Shown: positions 16,784-27,205, counted from the stretch's first letter. The stretch is DNA of 64,000 bases from JANNMJ01 sp031397815 (GCA_031397815.1 JANNMJ010000196.1:1-64000); one strand, 5' to 3'. Notes: a model not told the origin generated them from the letters alone. Program-made: numbers and translations.

Positions 16784-16923
16784 TTGACGCGGGGGCTCCA
16801 GCCCCGTGTCGGCTATTCGCAGGTCTCTTGACCTGCCACAGGATTCGCGCGTTAGGAATGCCGATTGGGGTGGCGGGTCAAGAGACCCGCGAATAGGCCA
16901 CACGGGGCAGAGCCCCGCGTGAA
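16784..16923. mobile_element. Inverted-repeat element, type 2 copy B
   Basis: A 140-bp element whose arms pair for about 55 bp (TTGACGCGGGGGCTCCAGCC ... TCTTGACCTGCCAC against GGCGGGTCAAGAGA ... AGAGCCCCGCGTGAA). The outer motif (T)TGACGCGGGGCT matches the ends of the element at 10743-10971, although the interiors differ. It sits in the 720-bp gap between the sigma gene and the giant surface protein. The part nearest the sigma gene (16657-16783) is G/A-rich leader. Confidence 0.7.
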
Positions 16924-16929
16924 GTCGGT

Positions 16930-17205
16930 GGGATGTATCCCACCTTATCAAATGGCAGCGTTTGGTCGACTGGGATACATCCCACCTTATAAAACGGCGG
17001 CATTTGGTCGATTGGAATACATCCCACCTAACCAAATGGTGGCGTTTGATCGCCCGGGATACATCCCACCTAATCAAATGGCAGCGTTTGATCGACTGGG
17101 ATGTATCCCACCTTATCAAATGGCAACGTTTGGTCGATTGGGATGTATCCCACCTTATCAAACGGCGGCGTTTAGTCGACTGGGATACATCCCATCTTAT
17201 CAAAC
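16930..17205. repeat. 42-bp minisatellite with a 12-bp palindrome in each unit
   Basis: Seven units at exact 42-bp steps (16930, 16972, 17014, 17056, 17098, 17140, 17182; the last is partial). Each begins with GGGATACATCCC or GGGATGTATCCC, a near-palindrome, followed by ACCTTATCAAATGGCAGCG and TTTGGTCGACT. The unit is a multiple of three, so long frames are open on both strands, but none has a start signal or a recognisable product. It lies downstream of the giant surface-protein gene and upstream of the sigma gene. Confidence 0.9.
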
Positions 17206-17252
17206 CACCGCCTTCCACCGGCACCGGGACGGTGCCGGAGACGTATCCCCCT

Positions 17253-17295
17253 AAAACGCACAACGGCCACCCCGCGCTTGGCAGGGTGGCCGTTG
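17253..17295 (-). terminator. Terminator of the giant surface-protein gene
   Basis: CAACGGCCACCC (17261-17272) pairs exactly with GGGTGGCCGTTG (17284-17295). On the minus strand the hairpin is followed by TGCGTTTTA. It is about 80 bp after the stop codon at 17378. Confidence 0.75.
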
Positions 17296-17377
17296 GTATG
17301 GCGCACCGCCCCAGCTTCCGGCCGGGACGGGCTTTACATCACGCCCTTGCTGGTGCTATTGGGGCGCTATTGGGGCG

Positions 17378-20300
17378 CTATTGGCGCATCAAGCGGAGCG
17401 TCTGCACCTGACCGTCGGCGGGTTGGAGGCGCACCAAGTAGGTGCCCACTGGCAGACCGGCGATGGAAATCGGGTGCGTCAGGCCAGCTTCCACCGTTTG
17501 GGCGGCGAGGACGGCGCGACCAGCGGCATCGAATACCGTCACCACGCAGGTGCCGGAGGTGAGGGCCGAGAGGTCGAGGGTCGCATCGCCGACGGTTGGG
17601 TTCGGGTAAACCGTGGCCGTGCCGTTGACTGCTTTCTCGAAGGTGACGGTTTCGATGTTCGAGAACGACATCTGCCCGTCCGTATCGACCTGCCGCAGGC
17701 GGTAGTACACGAGGCCCGTGTGCGTGCGGCCGACGTTCGCGTCGGTGGCGGTGTAATCGCGGCGGGTGAAGGTGGTGCCGGCGGCGGTGCGCCGGGCGAC
17801 TTCCACGAAATCACGTCCCGTGAACGACCGCTCTACCACGAAGTAGGCACTGTTCTTCTCCTGCGCCGTCGCCCATGTCAGCACCGCGTCGTGGCGGCGG
17901 GCTTTGGCCGTGAAGCTGATCAGCTCCACCGGCAGCGCGCCACCGCTCGTGGTGATGATGGCCGGGCTTTGCGACCCGTTGTTGTTCGCTAGCTCGGCGT
18001 CGGCGGGGCCGTTGGCGGTGCTGCTGGCCACGCCGCTCGCGAAGCCCGCGTCCGGCATCTGGAACGTGAACGAGTTCGTGAGGGTCTGGCCCGAGGCCAG
18101 CGCCGTTACCGGGTTGTACACCAGCAGGCCGGTACTCGGCGTGTAGGTGGCGCCGGTTACGCTGAACGGCGTGCCGTTCGGGTTGCGCAGGTTCGGCTGG
18201 AGCTGCACGCTCACCACCACGTTTTGGGCGGTGCTCGGGCCGTTGTTCACCGTGGTTACGGTGTAGGTGACGGGGTCAGCCGCGTTGGCGGTGGTGGTGC
18301 CCGAAATGGTGGTTACCACGTCGTTGTACGGCGCCACGGTCACGCTCAGGGTGGCCACGTTCGAGACGGCGCCGGTCACGTCGCTCACCACGTACGGGAT
18401 GCTCACGACGGCTCCAGCGAAGGCGGGGTCAGGGGTGAAAATCACTTCCCCGGTCGTGCCGTCCACCGCGAAGGTGCCCTGACCGGCCACCGTGAAGGTG
18501 GTCTGGATGCCGGGAGTCGAGGGGTCGAGGTCGACGGTGGTGAGCACGACGCCGTTGGCATCGGTGTCAGAGGTTCCGGCCGTCAGGCGCACGGCTTGGC
18601 CGAGGTTGCTGGTGGCGGCGTCGTCGGTGGCCAGCGGCCCGACGTGGAACGTGATGGTCGCGATGTTCGAGGTCGAGTTCGTCTGGTCGGGCAGCGTGTA
18701 GCTGATCGTGCTCGATCCGGTGTAGTTGAGGTCAGGCGTGAAGGTCACCAACCCGGTTGCATCCACCGAGAACGAACCTTGACCGGCCACCGCGAAGGTG
18801 GTCTGACGGCCGGGCGTGGCGGGGTCGAGGTCGACGAGGTTCACGCGGAGACCGTTGGCGTCGGTGTCGTTAGCGGTCACGTTGAGGCTCGCGGCGGTGT
18901 TGGGGGTGGTGTAGGCCACATCGTTCACGGCCAGCGGCCCGACATTGACGGTAATCGTCGCGCTGTTCGAGAGGCCGCCCGCGTTGTCCTGCACCGTGTA
19001 CGGCGCGATGGCCGTGCCGGTGAAATCGAGAGCGGGTGTGAAGGTCACCTGACCGGCGTTCGGGCCGTTGGTAATCAGGTCGAACGTGCCGCCGGTAACC
19101 GTGACGGTGGTCTGCTGACCCGCGAGGGCGGGGTCGAGGTCGATGGTCGTGGCCACGAGCGGGGCGCCGGTGTTGCCGGGCTGGTCGTTGCCGACGGGGT
19201 TCACCGTAACCGCCGTGTTGCTCGGCGTGGTGAACACGTCGTCAAAAGCGAGTGGCTGGCTGAAGACGATAGGCGTCGGGCTAGGCGTATCGCCGTTCGG
19301 CGTCGCCGGGAGGGCGGTGCTGTTCGTTGAAGCCTCGCCGTCGAGAACCTGCGACGGCGGCACCGCCACGCCCCCGATAAACGTGTAACCCGTGTTCGGG
19401 CTGCTGCCCGCCGTGCTCACGTACACTTGATCGAATTGCGGGGTGGTCGGGATGCTGCCGATGCTTGGGTACGTCACCCGCACCGTGTAGGTGATGGTGG
19501 CCGCCGCGTTGATGGCGAGCGCGCCGGTGCCCGTCAGCAGGCCCGTGTTGGCGCCTTGGCCGGTGAACGCGGGGTTCACGGTGAGCGTAGCCGCTCCGGC
19601 CCCGGTGATGACCGGCGTTCCGATGATGGTCACGCTCGCAGCCGTCGGGAAAGTGGAATTCGCGGAACCGCCGAGCATATCGTTGATCTGCACGTTCGGG
19701 TCAATCACGGCGCCGGTGTTGCGCACCTGCGTCGTGAACGTCACATCGAACGTGGTGGCGTTGACGCGCACCGGAGCGGCGGCGCTCTGCACCACATCGA
19801 CTTCTTCAACCGGGAACACGCACGAAGCACCGTCGGATTGCGCGGCTACGGAAGCCGTGCCGATGTTCGCCGTCGAGCCGTTCTGGGTGTTGTAACCGGC
19901 CAGCGTGCCTTGGTTAGTCGCTGCGTAGAGCAGACCGGCGGCGTCGAAGAAAATCGACCCCACATCTTCCCCCGACGTGGTCGGCGTGCCGAGGGCGGTG
20001 ACGGGGCGGATAGCACCGGCGGCGTTCAGGTCGATCTTGAAAATCCCACCGGGGTAGAAGCGCGACGCGTAGATGTTGCCGTCGGCGGGGTTGAAGCCCA
20101 TATCACCGAAGTTAACGGCTTGGCTCAGCGTCAGCGCGGTAACCGTGCGGGTCGAAACCTGCAAGCGGTAGAGCGTGCTCGTCTGGTTGTTGGCGATGTA
20201 GGCGTTGCCGCTCAAATCGGCCGTAGCGGCGTTGAAGCCCCCGGCCGGCAGCCCAGCGACGAGGCCCAGATCCTGCACGCCCGTCGAGCTGAGGCGGTAG

Positions 20301-23300
20301 AGGCGGCTGGTGCCCAACCCGAAGGCGTAGAGGTAGCCGTCGGTGTAGTTCAGGAACAGCGCGTTGAGCTGCACACCGGTGTCGTAAATCGTCGAGGACG
20401 TGTACGTCAGGCCGCTCGTGGACGAGCTGGTGCGGTCCAAGCGCTCCAGGACCGAGGTGGTGGTGGTCGGCGAAAGCGTCACGCGGTAGAACACCGAGTT
20501 GCAGCTGAACGGCGCCCCGGCGATGCTCACCGCAAGGGTGGCTTGGTTCGAGGTCGCGCCGACTTCGTCCTGCACGGTGTAAGGCGTGGTGGCGGTGCCC
20601 GCCGTGAACGTGGCGAGCGGCGTGAACGTCACCGACCCAGCCGGGGCGCCCACCGTGGTGAACGTGCCTTGTCCGGCGACGGTGATCGACGTCTGGATGC
20701 CCGGTGTGGCGGGGTTGAGGTCAATCGTGGCGGGGTTGATGGTGGCGTTGCCGTTCGCATCGGTGTCATTCGCCGTCACGGCGAAGGTCACGGGCGTGTT
20801 CTGAATCGTGCCGTTCGCATCGTTCACGGCCACTGGCGCCGCATTGGTCAGCGTGACGGTGTAAGTGGCCGGGTTGCTGTACGCCGTCGGCGTGCCGGAG
20901 TCGTACACGAGGTACTGGATGCTGGCGGTGCCGGTGTAGGTCGAGCCCACGGCCGGGGTGTAGCGGATGCTCGACGTGCCGTTGGTGCTGAACGCACCAA
21001 CCGTCACGCCGCCGACTACGAACGGCACCGACGTTTCGCGCGTGCCGGGCGTAGTTGGGTCGAGGTCGATGGTGTTGTTGCGGACGCCTTGAGCGTCCAC
21101 ATCGTTGGCGGTCACGTTGGTCGTGACGAGGGCGTTGTAGGCCGTCGTGGCCACATCGTCCGCCGTGCGCGGGCCAACGTTCACGCTCACCGTCGCGGCA
21201 TTCGATACTTGGCCGAGGTTATCCTGCACGGTGTAACTGATGGTGGCGATATCCGTGTAAGCGGCGTTGATCGGCGTAAACGTGATCTGGCCGAGCGCAT
21301 TCACCGAGAAGGTACCGCCGCCGTTGGTGGCGGGCACGTTCGTTTGGTCGAGCACGCCGGGCGTGCTTGGGTCGAGATCGACCGTCGCGGGGTTGATGGT
21401 GGCGTTGCCGTTCGCATCGGTGTCATTCGCCACGATGCTGGTGGTGGTGCTCGCGGCCAACGTCGTGTTGTTCGGCGTAGCGAAGGCGTTCGCCACTGCT
21501 ACCGTCGTCGCGTTGGTCAGGGTCACCGTGTAAGTGCTCACGTTGCTGTACGCCGACGCCGTGGCGGTCGGGGTTTGCGCATCGTACAGCAGGTACTGCA
21601 CGCTGGCCGTGCCGATATAAGTCGAACCCACCGCCGGGGTGTACTGGATGCTCGACGTGCCGCTCGTGCTGAACGTGCCGACCGTCACGCCGCCCACTAC
21701 GAATGGCACCGACGTTTCGCGCGTGCCGGGGGTGGTCGGGTCAAGGTCGATGGTATTGGTGCGGATGCCTTGGACGTCCACGTCGTTAGCGGTCACGTTG
21801 GTCGTGACGGCCACGTTGTAGCCCGTCGTGGCGGCGTCATCGGCGGTGCGCGGGCCGACGTTCACGCTCACCGTAGCCGCGTTCGATACCTGACCCGTCA
21901 GGTCACGCACGGTGTAGCTGATGGTGGCGATATCGGTGTAAGCGGCGTTGATCGGGGTGAAGGTGATCTGGCCGAGGGCATTCACCGAGAAGGTGCCGCC
22001 GCCGTTGGTGGCCGGGACGTTCGTTTGGTCGAGGACGCCGGGCGTCGTTGGGTCGAGGTCGACCGTCGCGGGGTTGATGGTGGCGTTGCCGTTCGCGTCG
22101 GTGTCATTCGCCACGATGCTCGTGGTGGTGCTCGCGGCCAACGTCGTGTTGTTCGGCGTGACGAAGAAGTTCGCCACGGCTACCGGCGTCGCGTTGGTCA
22201 GGGTCACCGTGTAAGTGCCGACGCTGCTGAGCGCCGCGTTGCCCGCCGCGTTATCAAGGAAGACGTAGTTGACGCTGGCGGTGCCGACGTAAGTCGCGCC
22301 AACTGCTGGCGTGTAGGTCACCACACCCGTAGCGGCCACCGAGAAGGTGCCGACGGTCGCGCCGCCCACCACGAAATCGAACGTCGTTTGCACGCCCGCC
22401 GTGGTCGGGTCGAGGTCGACCGTCGCGACGTTCTTGCCGTTGATGTCGGTGTCATTCGTCGTCACGTTCAGGCTGACGGCCGTGTTGTAAGCCGTAGTGC
22501 TGGCGTCGTTCGTCGTCAGCGGCCCGACGTTCACCGTCAGGTTGGCCGAGTTCGAAACCTGCCCCGTCGCGTCAAGCACCGTGTACGGCGTGACGGCAAT
22601 CCCCGTGAACGCGCTGTTGAGCGGCGTAAACGTCACAGAGCCAGCCGGAGCGCCCGCCGTCGTGAACGTGCCGCCCGCTACCGTGAACGACGTCTGGATT
22701 CCGGCCGTGGCCGGGTCAAGGTCAATCGAGCTGGTGTTGATCGTGCCGTTGCCGTTCGCGTCGGTGTCATTCGCCGTCACGGCGAAGGTGACGGGCGTGT
22801 TGTTCGGCGTGTTGGTCACGTCGGCCACCGCTACTGGGGTGGCGTTGGTCAAGGTCACCGTGTAAGTGCCGATGCTGCTGAGCGCGGCGTTGCCGGTCAG
22901 GTTATCGAGCACCACATAGCTCACCGACTGCGTGCCGACGAACACTGAACCCACGTTCGGCGTGTACGTCACGATGCCCGTGTTGGCGGCCGAGAACGAG
23001 CCGTTCGCCGTGGCGAACGTGGTTTGCACACCTGCCGTAGCCGGGTCAAGGTCCACCGTCGTGACGTTGATGCCGTTGGCGTCCGTGTCGTTGGTGGTCA
23101 CGTTCAGGCTGACAGCCGTGTTATAGCCGGTCGAGCTGGCGTCGTTCGTCGTCAGCGGCCCGACGTTCACCGTCAAGCTCGCCGAGTTGGAAGTGGTGCC
23201 GTCGGTGTCCTGCACGGTGTACGGCGTGGTCGCCACACCGGTGAAGGCGCTGTTGACCGGCGTGAAGCGCACCGAGCCAGCCGTTACGCCGACTGTGGTG

Positions 23301-26300
23301 AACGTGCCTTGTCCGGCGACGGTGATGGACGTCTGGATGCCCGCCGTGGCGGGGTCGAGGTCAATCGTGGCCGTGTTGATGGTGCCGTTACCGTCGGCGT
23401 CGGTATCGTTCGCCGCGACGGCGAAGGTGACGGCCGTGTTGTTCGGCGTGTTCGTGACGTCCGTCACGGCTACCGGGACGGTATTGAGGCGCCGGTTCGG
23501 ACCGAATTCCGACGTACCCACGCTCGCCAGTCGCGCGGTGGCGGTGAAGAGGGTGGCGTTCGTGAACGTGACTCCGGCGGGTGCCGTGAGGGTGCCCGTG
23601 AAGTTGCCGCTGGCATCGGCCGTCAGGGTGCCGACGTACGTGACGCCCTCGCCGTGCGCGACGACGGCGGTATTGCCCGTCGAGACGGCGCCGTCTTGGT
23701 TGGCGGGCGAGTTATCGGCGACGAAGACTTCGATGGTGGCGCCCGCGAAAGCCGCCGCGCCCGTCAGGTTGCCGATGTAGCCGGTCGCGCTGGCCGAGGT
23801 GCCCGAAAGGAAGCTGGTGCTCGTGAAAATCGGGTAATCGATGCCCCGGTTCGGGAGTGGGCTGTTGGCCGCGCCGATGGTGCCGTCGTTGGGGGTCACG
23901 CCGTCGCCGTTGCCGTATTGAGCGGCGCCGGTCGCGTTGGCGCTGCCCACGAAATACGTGGCGTTGGTAATCACATCAAGCGCCGGACCGCCGTTGCCGA
24001 AAGTCGAGTTCTGCGTGACCGTCACGTTCTGCTGACCGTAGCCAATCACCACGCCCGCCGCCTGCGACGATGAGATGATGTTATCGCTGATCACATCGGT
24101 CTGCGTGCCGCGCCGGGTGCCGTCGCGCTGGAGGTACACGATGCCGCCGCCTTCCAGCGAGGACGTCGCGAGGGCCGCGCCGCCGGTGCCCGCGCCCGTG
24201 ATGGTGTTGTTGCTGACGGTCGAAGCGGCCGTCGTGCCGATCTCAAACTGAACGGCGCTCGAATTCGGGTTCGTGAACAGGTTCCCCTGAATCAGCATCG
24301 GCCCGGAACCGCCTAGGTCGCCGAGGGTGATGGCGTCGCCACCGGCGGTCTGGTAGCCGTTCTGCTCGAAACGGTTGCCGAGGATGCTGGTCGTCCCGAC
24401 GGTCGCGACGAGGTTATCGATGTGCAAGCCGGAGGAGCCGGTGAAGGCGATAGAGCTGTTCTGCACCGTGCCGATGCCCGCGTTGGTGCGGATGTTCAGG
24501 CCGTAACCGCCGGACACGGTCAGGTCGTTGGGCCAGCTATTGCTGATGGCGGTGGTGCCGATCACGTTGTTCTCGAAGAGATAACCCGTCGCAGAAGCCG
24601 TGCTGCCCACGAGTACCGTCTGGTTGCCCGAACCGGTCAGGCCGCCCCGAATCGCGATGCCGCGCACCGTCGTGTTCGTCGCCTCAATATCGAGGACCGT
24701 GGTGACGCTGGTGCCGCTGATTTCCACTTCCGGCCCGTTCACCACGCCAAGCGCCAGCCCGTCCGCGCCCACCGTAGTGGCGGTGCCGAAAGCGGTGGTG
24801 TTGGTGTTACCGATGTTGGTGGTCTGCGTCGAGCCGTCGATCACGGTGTTCGCGTCCGTGATAATCGGCAGGCCGTTAGCGGCGCCCGCGTTGCCGGTCT
24901 GGTTGATGACCACGCGCTGCGCCGTGCCCGTTCCGGCGACCATATCGGCCAGCCCGGCGCGCAGCCCAGCGTGTGCGTCTCCGTCGGAGACCATAAAAAT
25001 CGACACTTCCTTACCCGCCGTCTGCCCTACCTGCGCCAGCCCGGCATTGGTGAGCGTGTTGGCGTTGGTGATGAACTGCGCCAGCGAGCCTTGCCCGCGC
25101 GAGTTGTTATTGACGACAACATCGAAGTTGAAGCCGAAATCGACGTTCGTGAACGGCGAAGCAATGCCCGCCGGAAGCGTAATCGCCGTAACCGACTGCG
25201 CCGTGGTGCCCGGCGTAGTGCCTGACGCCGCCGTGTTCAGGGTAGAAATCAAAGCGCCCGCCGTCGTGACGTTGCCGCCGTCGACGCGCTGCGGGTCTTC
25301 GCCGCCCACGCGGTTCACATCGCCGTTGGCGAAAGTTTGCACCGGCAGCAGGCCCGCCACGGCGCCCGGCCGCGACGACGTGACCGTGCTGCTCGCCACG
25401 CGTACCGTGTAGGTGTTGCCGGCCGTCAGGTTCAGGAACGAGTAGTTGCCGTCGGTGTCAGTAGTAGTGGCCGAAACGAACGTGGCCGTCGCGCCGGAGC
25501 CGTTATACAGCTCCACCCGCGCACCAGGACGGCCGATGCCGGTTGCCGCGTTCTGGCTCCGGCCAGCGCCGCCGCCGTAGTTGATGTCTTCGAAGATTGT
25601 CCCGAAAATCGAGGGCGTGAACGATACCGGGGTCGGCGAGGGAGTATCGCCGAGGTCAGTGTCGTTGGCGCGGAGCGGCGGCAGGTTTGCGCCGTCCGTG
25701 GAGGCGTCGTTCGAGGTCAGGTCGGCGGGCGGCACCAGCGTGCCGTTCGCGAGGAGCGAGTAGCCTTCGTTCGTCGCCGTCGGGCCGCTGATGGAGGTCG
25801 CGTAGGCGTTGTTGTTCTGCACCGTGCTCGGCACGCTGCCCGCCGGGAAAACCACCCGCGCCGTAAACGTGATGGTCGCGCGCTGACCCGCCGTCAGGCT
25901 CGCGCCGCCGACCAGCAAATCAGCATTGTTCCCTTGACCGTTGAACGCGGTATTCGCCGCCAACGCGCTCCCGTCGAGGTTCGTGACGGTAGGTCCGGCG
26001 GTGATGGTGACGCTCGTAGAGGTCGGGAACGCGGTATTGAGGGGATTGCCGCGCAGGAAATCGCTGACCTGCACTTTGGCGTCGGTCACGGTGCCCGTGT
26101 TGCGCAGGCGCAGCGTGTAGGCCACGTCGTAAGTGGTGGCGTTGACGCGGGTCACGCTCGTGACTTCCTTCACCAAATCAATGCGTTGCACCGGGTTGAT
26201 GCAGCTCGCGCCGTCGCTGACGGCCACGTTGATATCGGTATCGAGGAGCGAGTACGCGCCGGTGGTGGTGTTGATGATATAATAGCCGCCCTCGTTGGCG

Positions 26301-27205
26301 TAGCCGTACATGAAGCCGGCGATGTCGAAGAAGGCGGAACCGATGTTGGAGGTGCCGTCCGGGTTCGCGCCGAGCTGCGTCACGCGGGCCGAGCCGGGCG
26401 TGGTGGCGAAATCGAACGTGTAGAGCATGTTCAGCCCGTAAGAGCCGTACAGCGTGTTCGTGATCGGGTTGAATGCCAAATCGATGAACGACTTGGTGGT
26501 GCCGACGTTGTACGTCGCGCTCGGGTTGAGCATCGTACCAGCCGCATTGAGCAGCGGGATGGTCGTGGCGTTCAGGTTGTTGCTGCCGGGCGTAAACCGG
26601 AACAGCGAGTTGCGGTATTGCGTGTCGGCGATGTTGCGCGGCGCCACGTAGTAGTTGCCCGACTTATCGAAAACGCCCGCCGCAAACTGCGGAAACTGCG
26701 CCGGAGTAGCGCCGTTGATGGTGATGGTCGTGGTGCCGACCCGCGCCACGCCGCCCTGCCCGATGCGGTACATACTCACCGCCGGGAAACCCGTGTTCCC
26801 CACCGGATAGGTGAGGGCGTACAGATAACCGTCCTGCGGGTTGTACGCGAGGCTGTTCACCACGAAATCGGTGGTAGCCGGTAAGCCCAGCCCAGCGCCC
26901 AGATCGCGAATCTCCGTGAACGACACCACGCCGTTCACCCGGTTCACCCGCGACATAATGGAACGGTCGGCGCCGCTCGCGTTCGTCTCCTGCTGAATGA
27001 TATAGAAAGTGCCGTCGCACGAGAACGCGGCCCCCGCCGATTGGGCACTCGCCGCCAGCGGCAGAAACGCCAGAAGCAGCCCAAGCAGGCGGCTCCAAAT
27101 GGGCGATGAGCCGGGCTGCCCGACGGGCGCCAATGGCTGCTGAAGGCTACTTCGCCGGGGCGACGACTTCAAAAGCAAGTCAACTAAATAGTACAAATTC
27201 ATCAT
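17378..27205 (-). CDS. Giant T9SS-secreted surface protein with twelve Ig-like repeats
   Basis: A 3,275-residue cell-surface protein. A long N-terminal region precedes the signal peptide core LLGLLLAFLPLAASAQ. In order (genome positions, minus strand): a beta-propeller resembling DUF6923 (about 27060-26170), a DUF11-like domain (to 25640), an SdrD-B-type domain (FGTIFEDINYGGGAGRSQNA, to 25130), and a right-handed beta-helix region (VIDGSTQTTN, EATNTTVRGIAIRGGL, to 23500). Nine Ig-like repeats of about 95-105 residues follow, with the motif NDTDANG (to 20520). Next come a second propeller and DUF11 domain (to 19260), three more Ig-like repeats (to 18330), a further DUF11 domain, a fibronectin-like segment (ELISFTAKARRHDAVLTWAT), and a type-A T9SS sorting domain (VYPNPTVGDATLDLS ... 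GTYLVRLQPADGQ). Two adjacent ATGs (27205, 27202) are the likely starts; an upstream TTG at 27328 is less likely. An adhesive or structural role is inferred. No partner gene is adjacent. Confidence 0.9.
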   Translation of the reverse strand: MMNLYYLVDLLLKSSPRRSSLQQPLAPVGQPGSSPIWSRLLGLLLAFLPLAASAQSAGAAFSCDGTFYIIQQETNASGADRSIMSRVNRVNGVVSFTEIRDLGAGLGLPATTDFVVNSLAYNPQDGYLYALTYPVGNTGFPAVSMYRIGQGGVARVGTTTITINGATPAQFPQFAAGVFDKSGNYYVAPRNIADTQYRNSLFRFTPGSNNLNATTIPLLNAAGTMLNPSATYNVGTTKSFIDLAFNPITNTLYGSYGLNMLYTFDFATTPGSARVTQLGANPDGTSNIGSAFFDIAGFMYGYANEGGYYIINTTTGAYSLLDTDINVAVSDGASCINPVQRIDLVKEVTSVTRVNATTYDVAYTLRLRNTGTVTDAKVQVSDFLRGNPLNTAFPTSTSVTITAGPTVTNLDGSALAANTAFNGQGNNADLLVGGASLTAGQRATITFTARVVFPAGSVPSTVQNNNAYATSISGPTATNEGYSLLANGTLVPPADLTSNDASTDGANLPPLRANDTDLGDTPSPTPVSFTPSIFGTIFEDINYGGGAGRSQNAATGIGRPGARVELYNGSGATATFVSATTTDTDGNYSFLNLTAGNTYTVRVASSTVTSSRPGAVAGLLPVQTFANGDVNRVGGEDPQRVDGGNVTTAGALISTLNTAASGTTPGTTAQSVTAITLPAGIASPFTNVDFGFNFDVVVNNNSRGQGSLAQFITNANTLTNAGLAQVGQTAGKEVSIFMVSDGDAHAGLRAGLADMVAGTGTAQRVVINQTGNAGAANGLPIITDANTVIDGSTQTTNIGNTNTTAFGTATTVGADGLALGVVNGPEVEISGTSVTTVLDIEATNTTVRGIAIRGGLTGSGNQTVLVGSTASATGYLFENNVIGTTAISNSWPNDLTVSGGYGLNIRTNAGIGTVQNSSIAFTGSSGLHIDNLVATVGTTSILGNRFEQNGYQTAGGDAITLGDLGGSGPMLIQGNLFTNPNSSAVQFEIGTTAASTVSNNTITGAGTGGAALATSSLEGGGIVYLQRDGTRRGTQTDVISDNIISSSQAAGVVIGYGQQNVTVTQNSTFGNGGPALDVITNATYFVGSANATGAAQYGNGDGVTPNDGTIGAANSPLPNRGIDYPIFTSTSFLSGTSASATGYIGNLTGAAAFAGATIEVFVADNSPANQDGAVSTGNTAVVAHGEGVTYVGTLTADASGNFTGTLTAPAGVTFTNATLFTATARLASVGTSEFGPNRRLNTVPVAVTDVTNTPNNTAVTFAVAANDTDADGNGTINTATIDLDPATAGIQTSITVAGQGTFTTVGVTAGSVRFTPVNSAFTGVATTPYTVQDTDGTTSNSASLTVNVGPLTTNDASSTGYNTAVSLNVTTNDTDANGINVTTVDLDPATAGVQTTFATANGSFSAANTGIVTYTPNVGSVFVGTQSVSYVVLDNLTGNAALSSIGTYTVTLTNATPVAVADVTNTPNNTPVTFAVTANDTDANGNGTINTSSIDLDPATAGIQTSFTVAGGTFTTAGAPAGSVTFTPLNSAFTGIAVTPYTVLDATGQVSNSANLTVNVGPLTTNDASTTAYNTAVSLNVTTNDTDINGKNVATVDLDPTTAGVQTTFDFVVGGATVGTFSVAATGVVTYTPAVGATYVGTASVNYVFLDNAAGNAALSSVGTYTVTLTNATPVAVANFFVTPNNTTLAASTTTSIVANDTDANGNATINPATVDLDPTTPGVLDQTNVPATNGGGTFSVNALGQITFTPINAAYTDIATISYTVRDLTGQVSNAATVSVNVGPRTADDAATTGYNVAVTTNVTANDVDVQGIRTNTIDLDPTTPGTRETSVPFVVGGVTVGTFSTSGTSSIQYTPAVGSTYIGTASVQYLLYDAQTPTATASAYSNVSTYTVTLTNATTVAVANAFATPNNTTLAASTTTSIVANDTDANGNATINPATVDLDPSTPGVLDQTNVPATNGGGTFSVNALGQITFTPINAAYTDIATISYTVQDNLGQVSNAATVSVNVGPRTADDVATTAYNALVTTNVTANDVDAQGVRNNTIDLDPTTPGTRETSVPFVVGGVTVGAFSTNGTSSIRYTPAVGSTYTGTASIQYLVYDSGTPTAYSNPATYTVTLTNAAPVAVNDANGTIQNTPVTFAVTANDTDANGNATINPATIDLNPATPGIQTSITVAGQGTFTTVGAPAGSVTFTPLATFTAGTATTPYTVQDEVGATSNQATLAVSIAGAPFSCNSVFYRVTLSPTTTTSVLERLDRTSSSTSGLTYTSSTIYDTGVQLNALFLNYTDGYLYAFGLGTSRLYRLSSTGVQDLGLVAGLPAGGFNAATADLSGNAYIANNQTSTLYRLQVSTRTVTALTLSQAVNFGDMGFNPADGNIYASRFYPGGIFKIDLNAAGAIRPVTALGTPTTSGEDVGSIFFDAAGLLYAATNQGTLAGYNTQNGSTANIGTASVAAQSDGASCVFPVEEVDVVQSAAAPVRVNATTFDVTFTTQVRNTGAVIDPNVQINDMLGGSANSTFPTAASVTIIGTPVITGAGAATLTVNPAFTGQGANTGLLTGTGALAINAAATITYTVRVTYPSIGSIPTTPQFDQVYVSTAGSSPNTGYTFIGGVAVPPSQVLDGEASTNSTALPATPNGDTPSPTPIVFSQPLAFDDVFTTPSNTAVTVNPVGNDQPGNTGAPLVATTIDLDPALAGQQTTVTVTGGTFDLITNGPNAGQVTFTPALDFTGTAIAPYTVQDNAGGLSNSATITVNVGPLAVNDVAYTTPNTAASLNVTANDTDANGLRVNLVDLDPATPGRQTTFAVAGQGSFSVDATGLVTFTPDLNYTGSSTISYTLPDQTNSTSNIATITFHVGPLATDDAATSNLGQAVRLTAGTSDTDANGVVLTTVDLDPSTPGIQTTFTVAGQGTFAVDGTTGEVIFTPDPAFAGAVVSIPYVVSDVTGAVSNVATLSVTVAPYNDVVTTISGTTTANAADPVTYTVTTVNNGPSTAQNVVVSVQLQPNLRNPNGTPFSVTGATYTPSTGLLVYNPVTALASGQTLTNSFTFQMPDAGFASGVASSTANGPADAELANNNGSQSPAIITTSGGALPVELISFTAKARRHDAVLTWATAQEKNSAYFVVERSFTGRDFVEVARRTAAGTTFTRRDYTATDANVGRTHTGLVYYRLRQVDTDGQMSFSNIETVTFEKAVNGTATVYPNPTVGDATLDLSALTSGTCVVTVFDAAGRAVLAAQTVEAGLTHPISIAGLPVGTYLVRLQPADGQVQTLRLMRQ

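Noticed and set aside
16930..17205. CRISPR array
   Set aside because: The 42-bp units are nearly identical along their whole length; there are no spacers and no cas genes.
16634..17263. A minus-strand frame with RWDVSQSTKR-type 14-residue repeats
   Set aside because: Also a product of the 42-bp minisatellite. The plus strand gives an equally long frame, and neither has a start or a known fold.
19427..22948. A 1,173-codon open frame on the plus strand inside the giant surface gene
   Set aside because: It lies exactly opposite the Ig-like repeats, and its own repetition is the mirror of that repeat. It has no start signal or recognisable domain.
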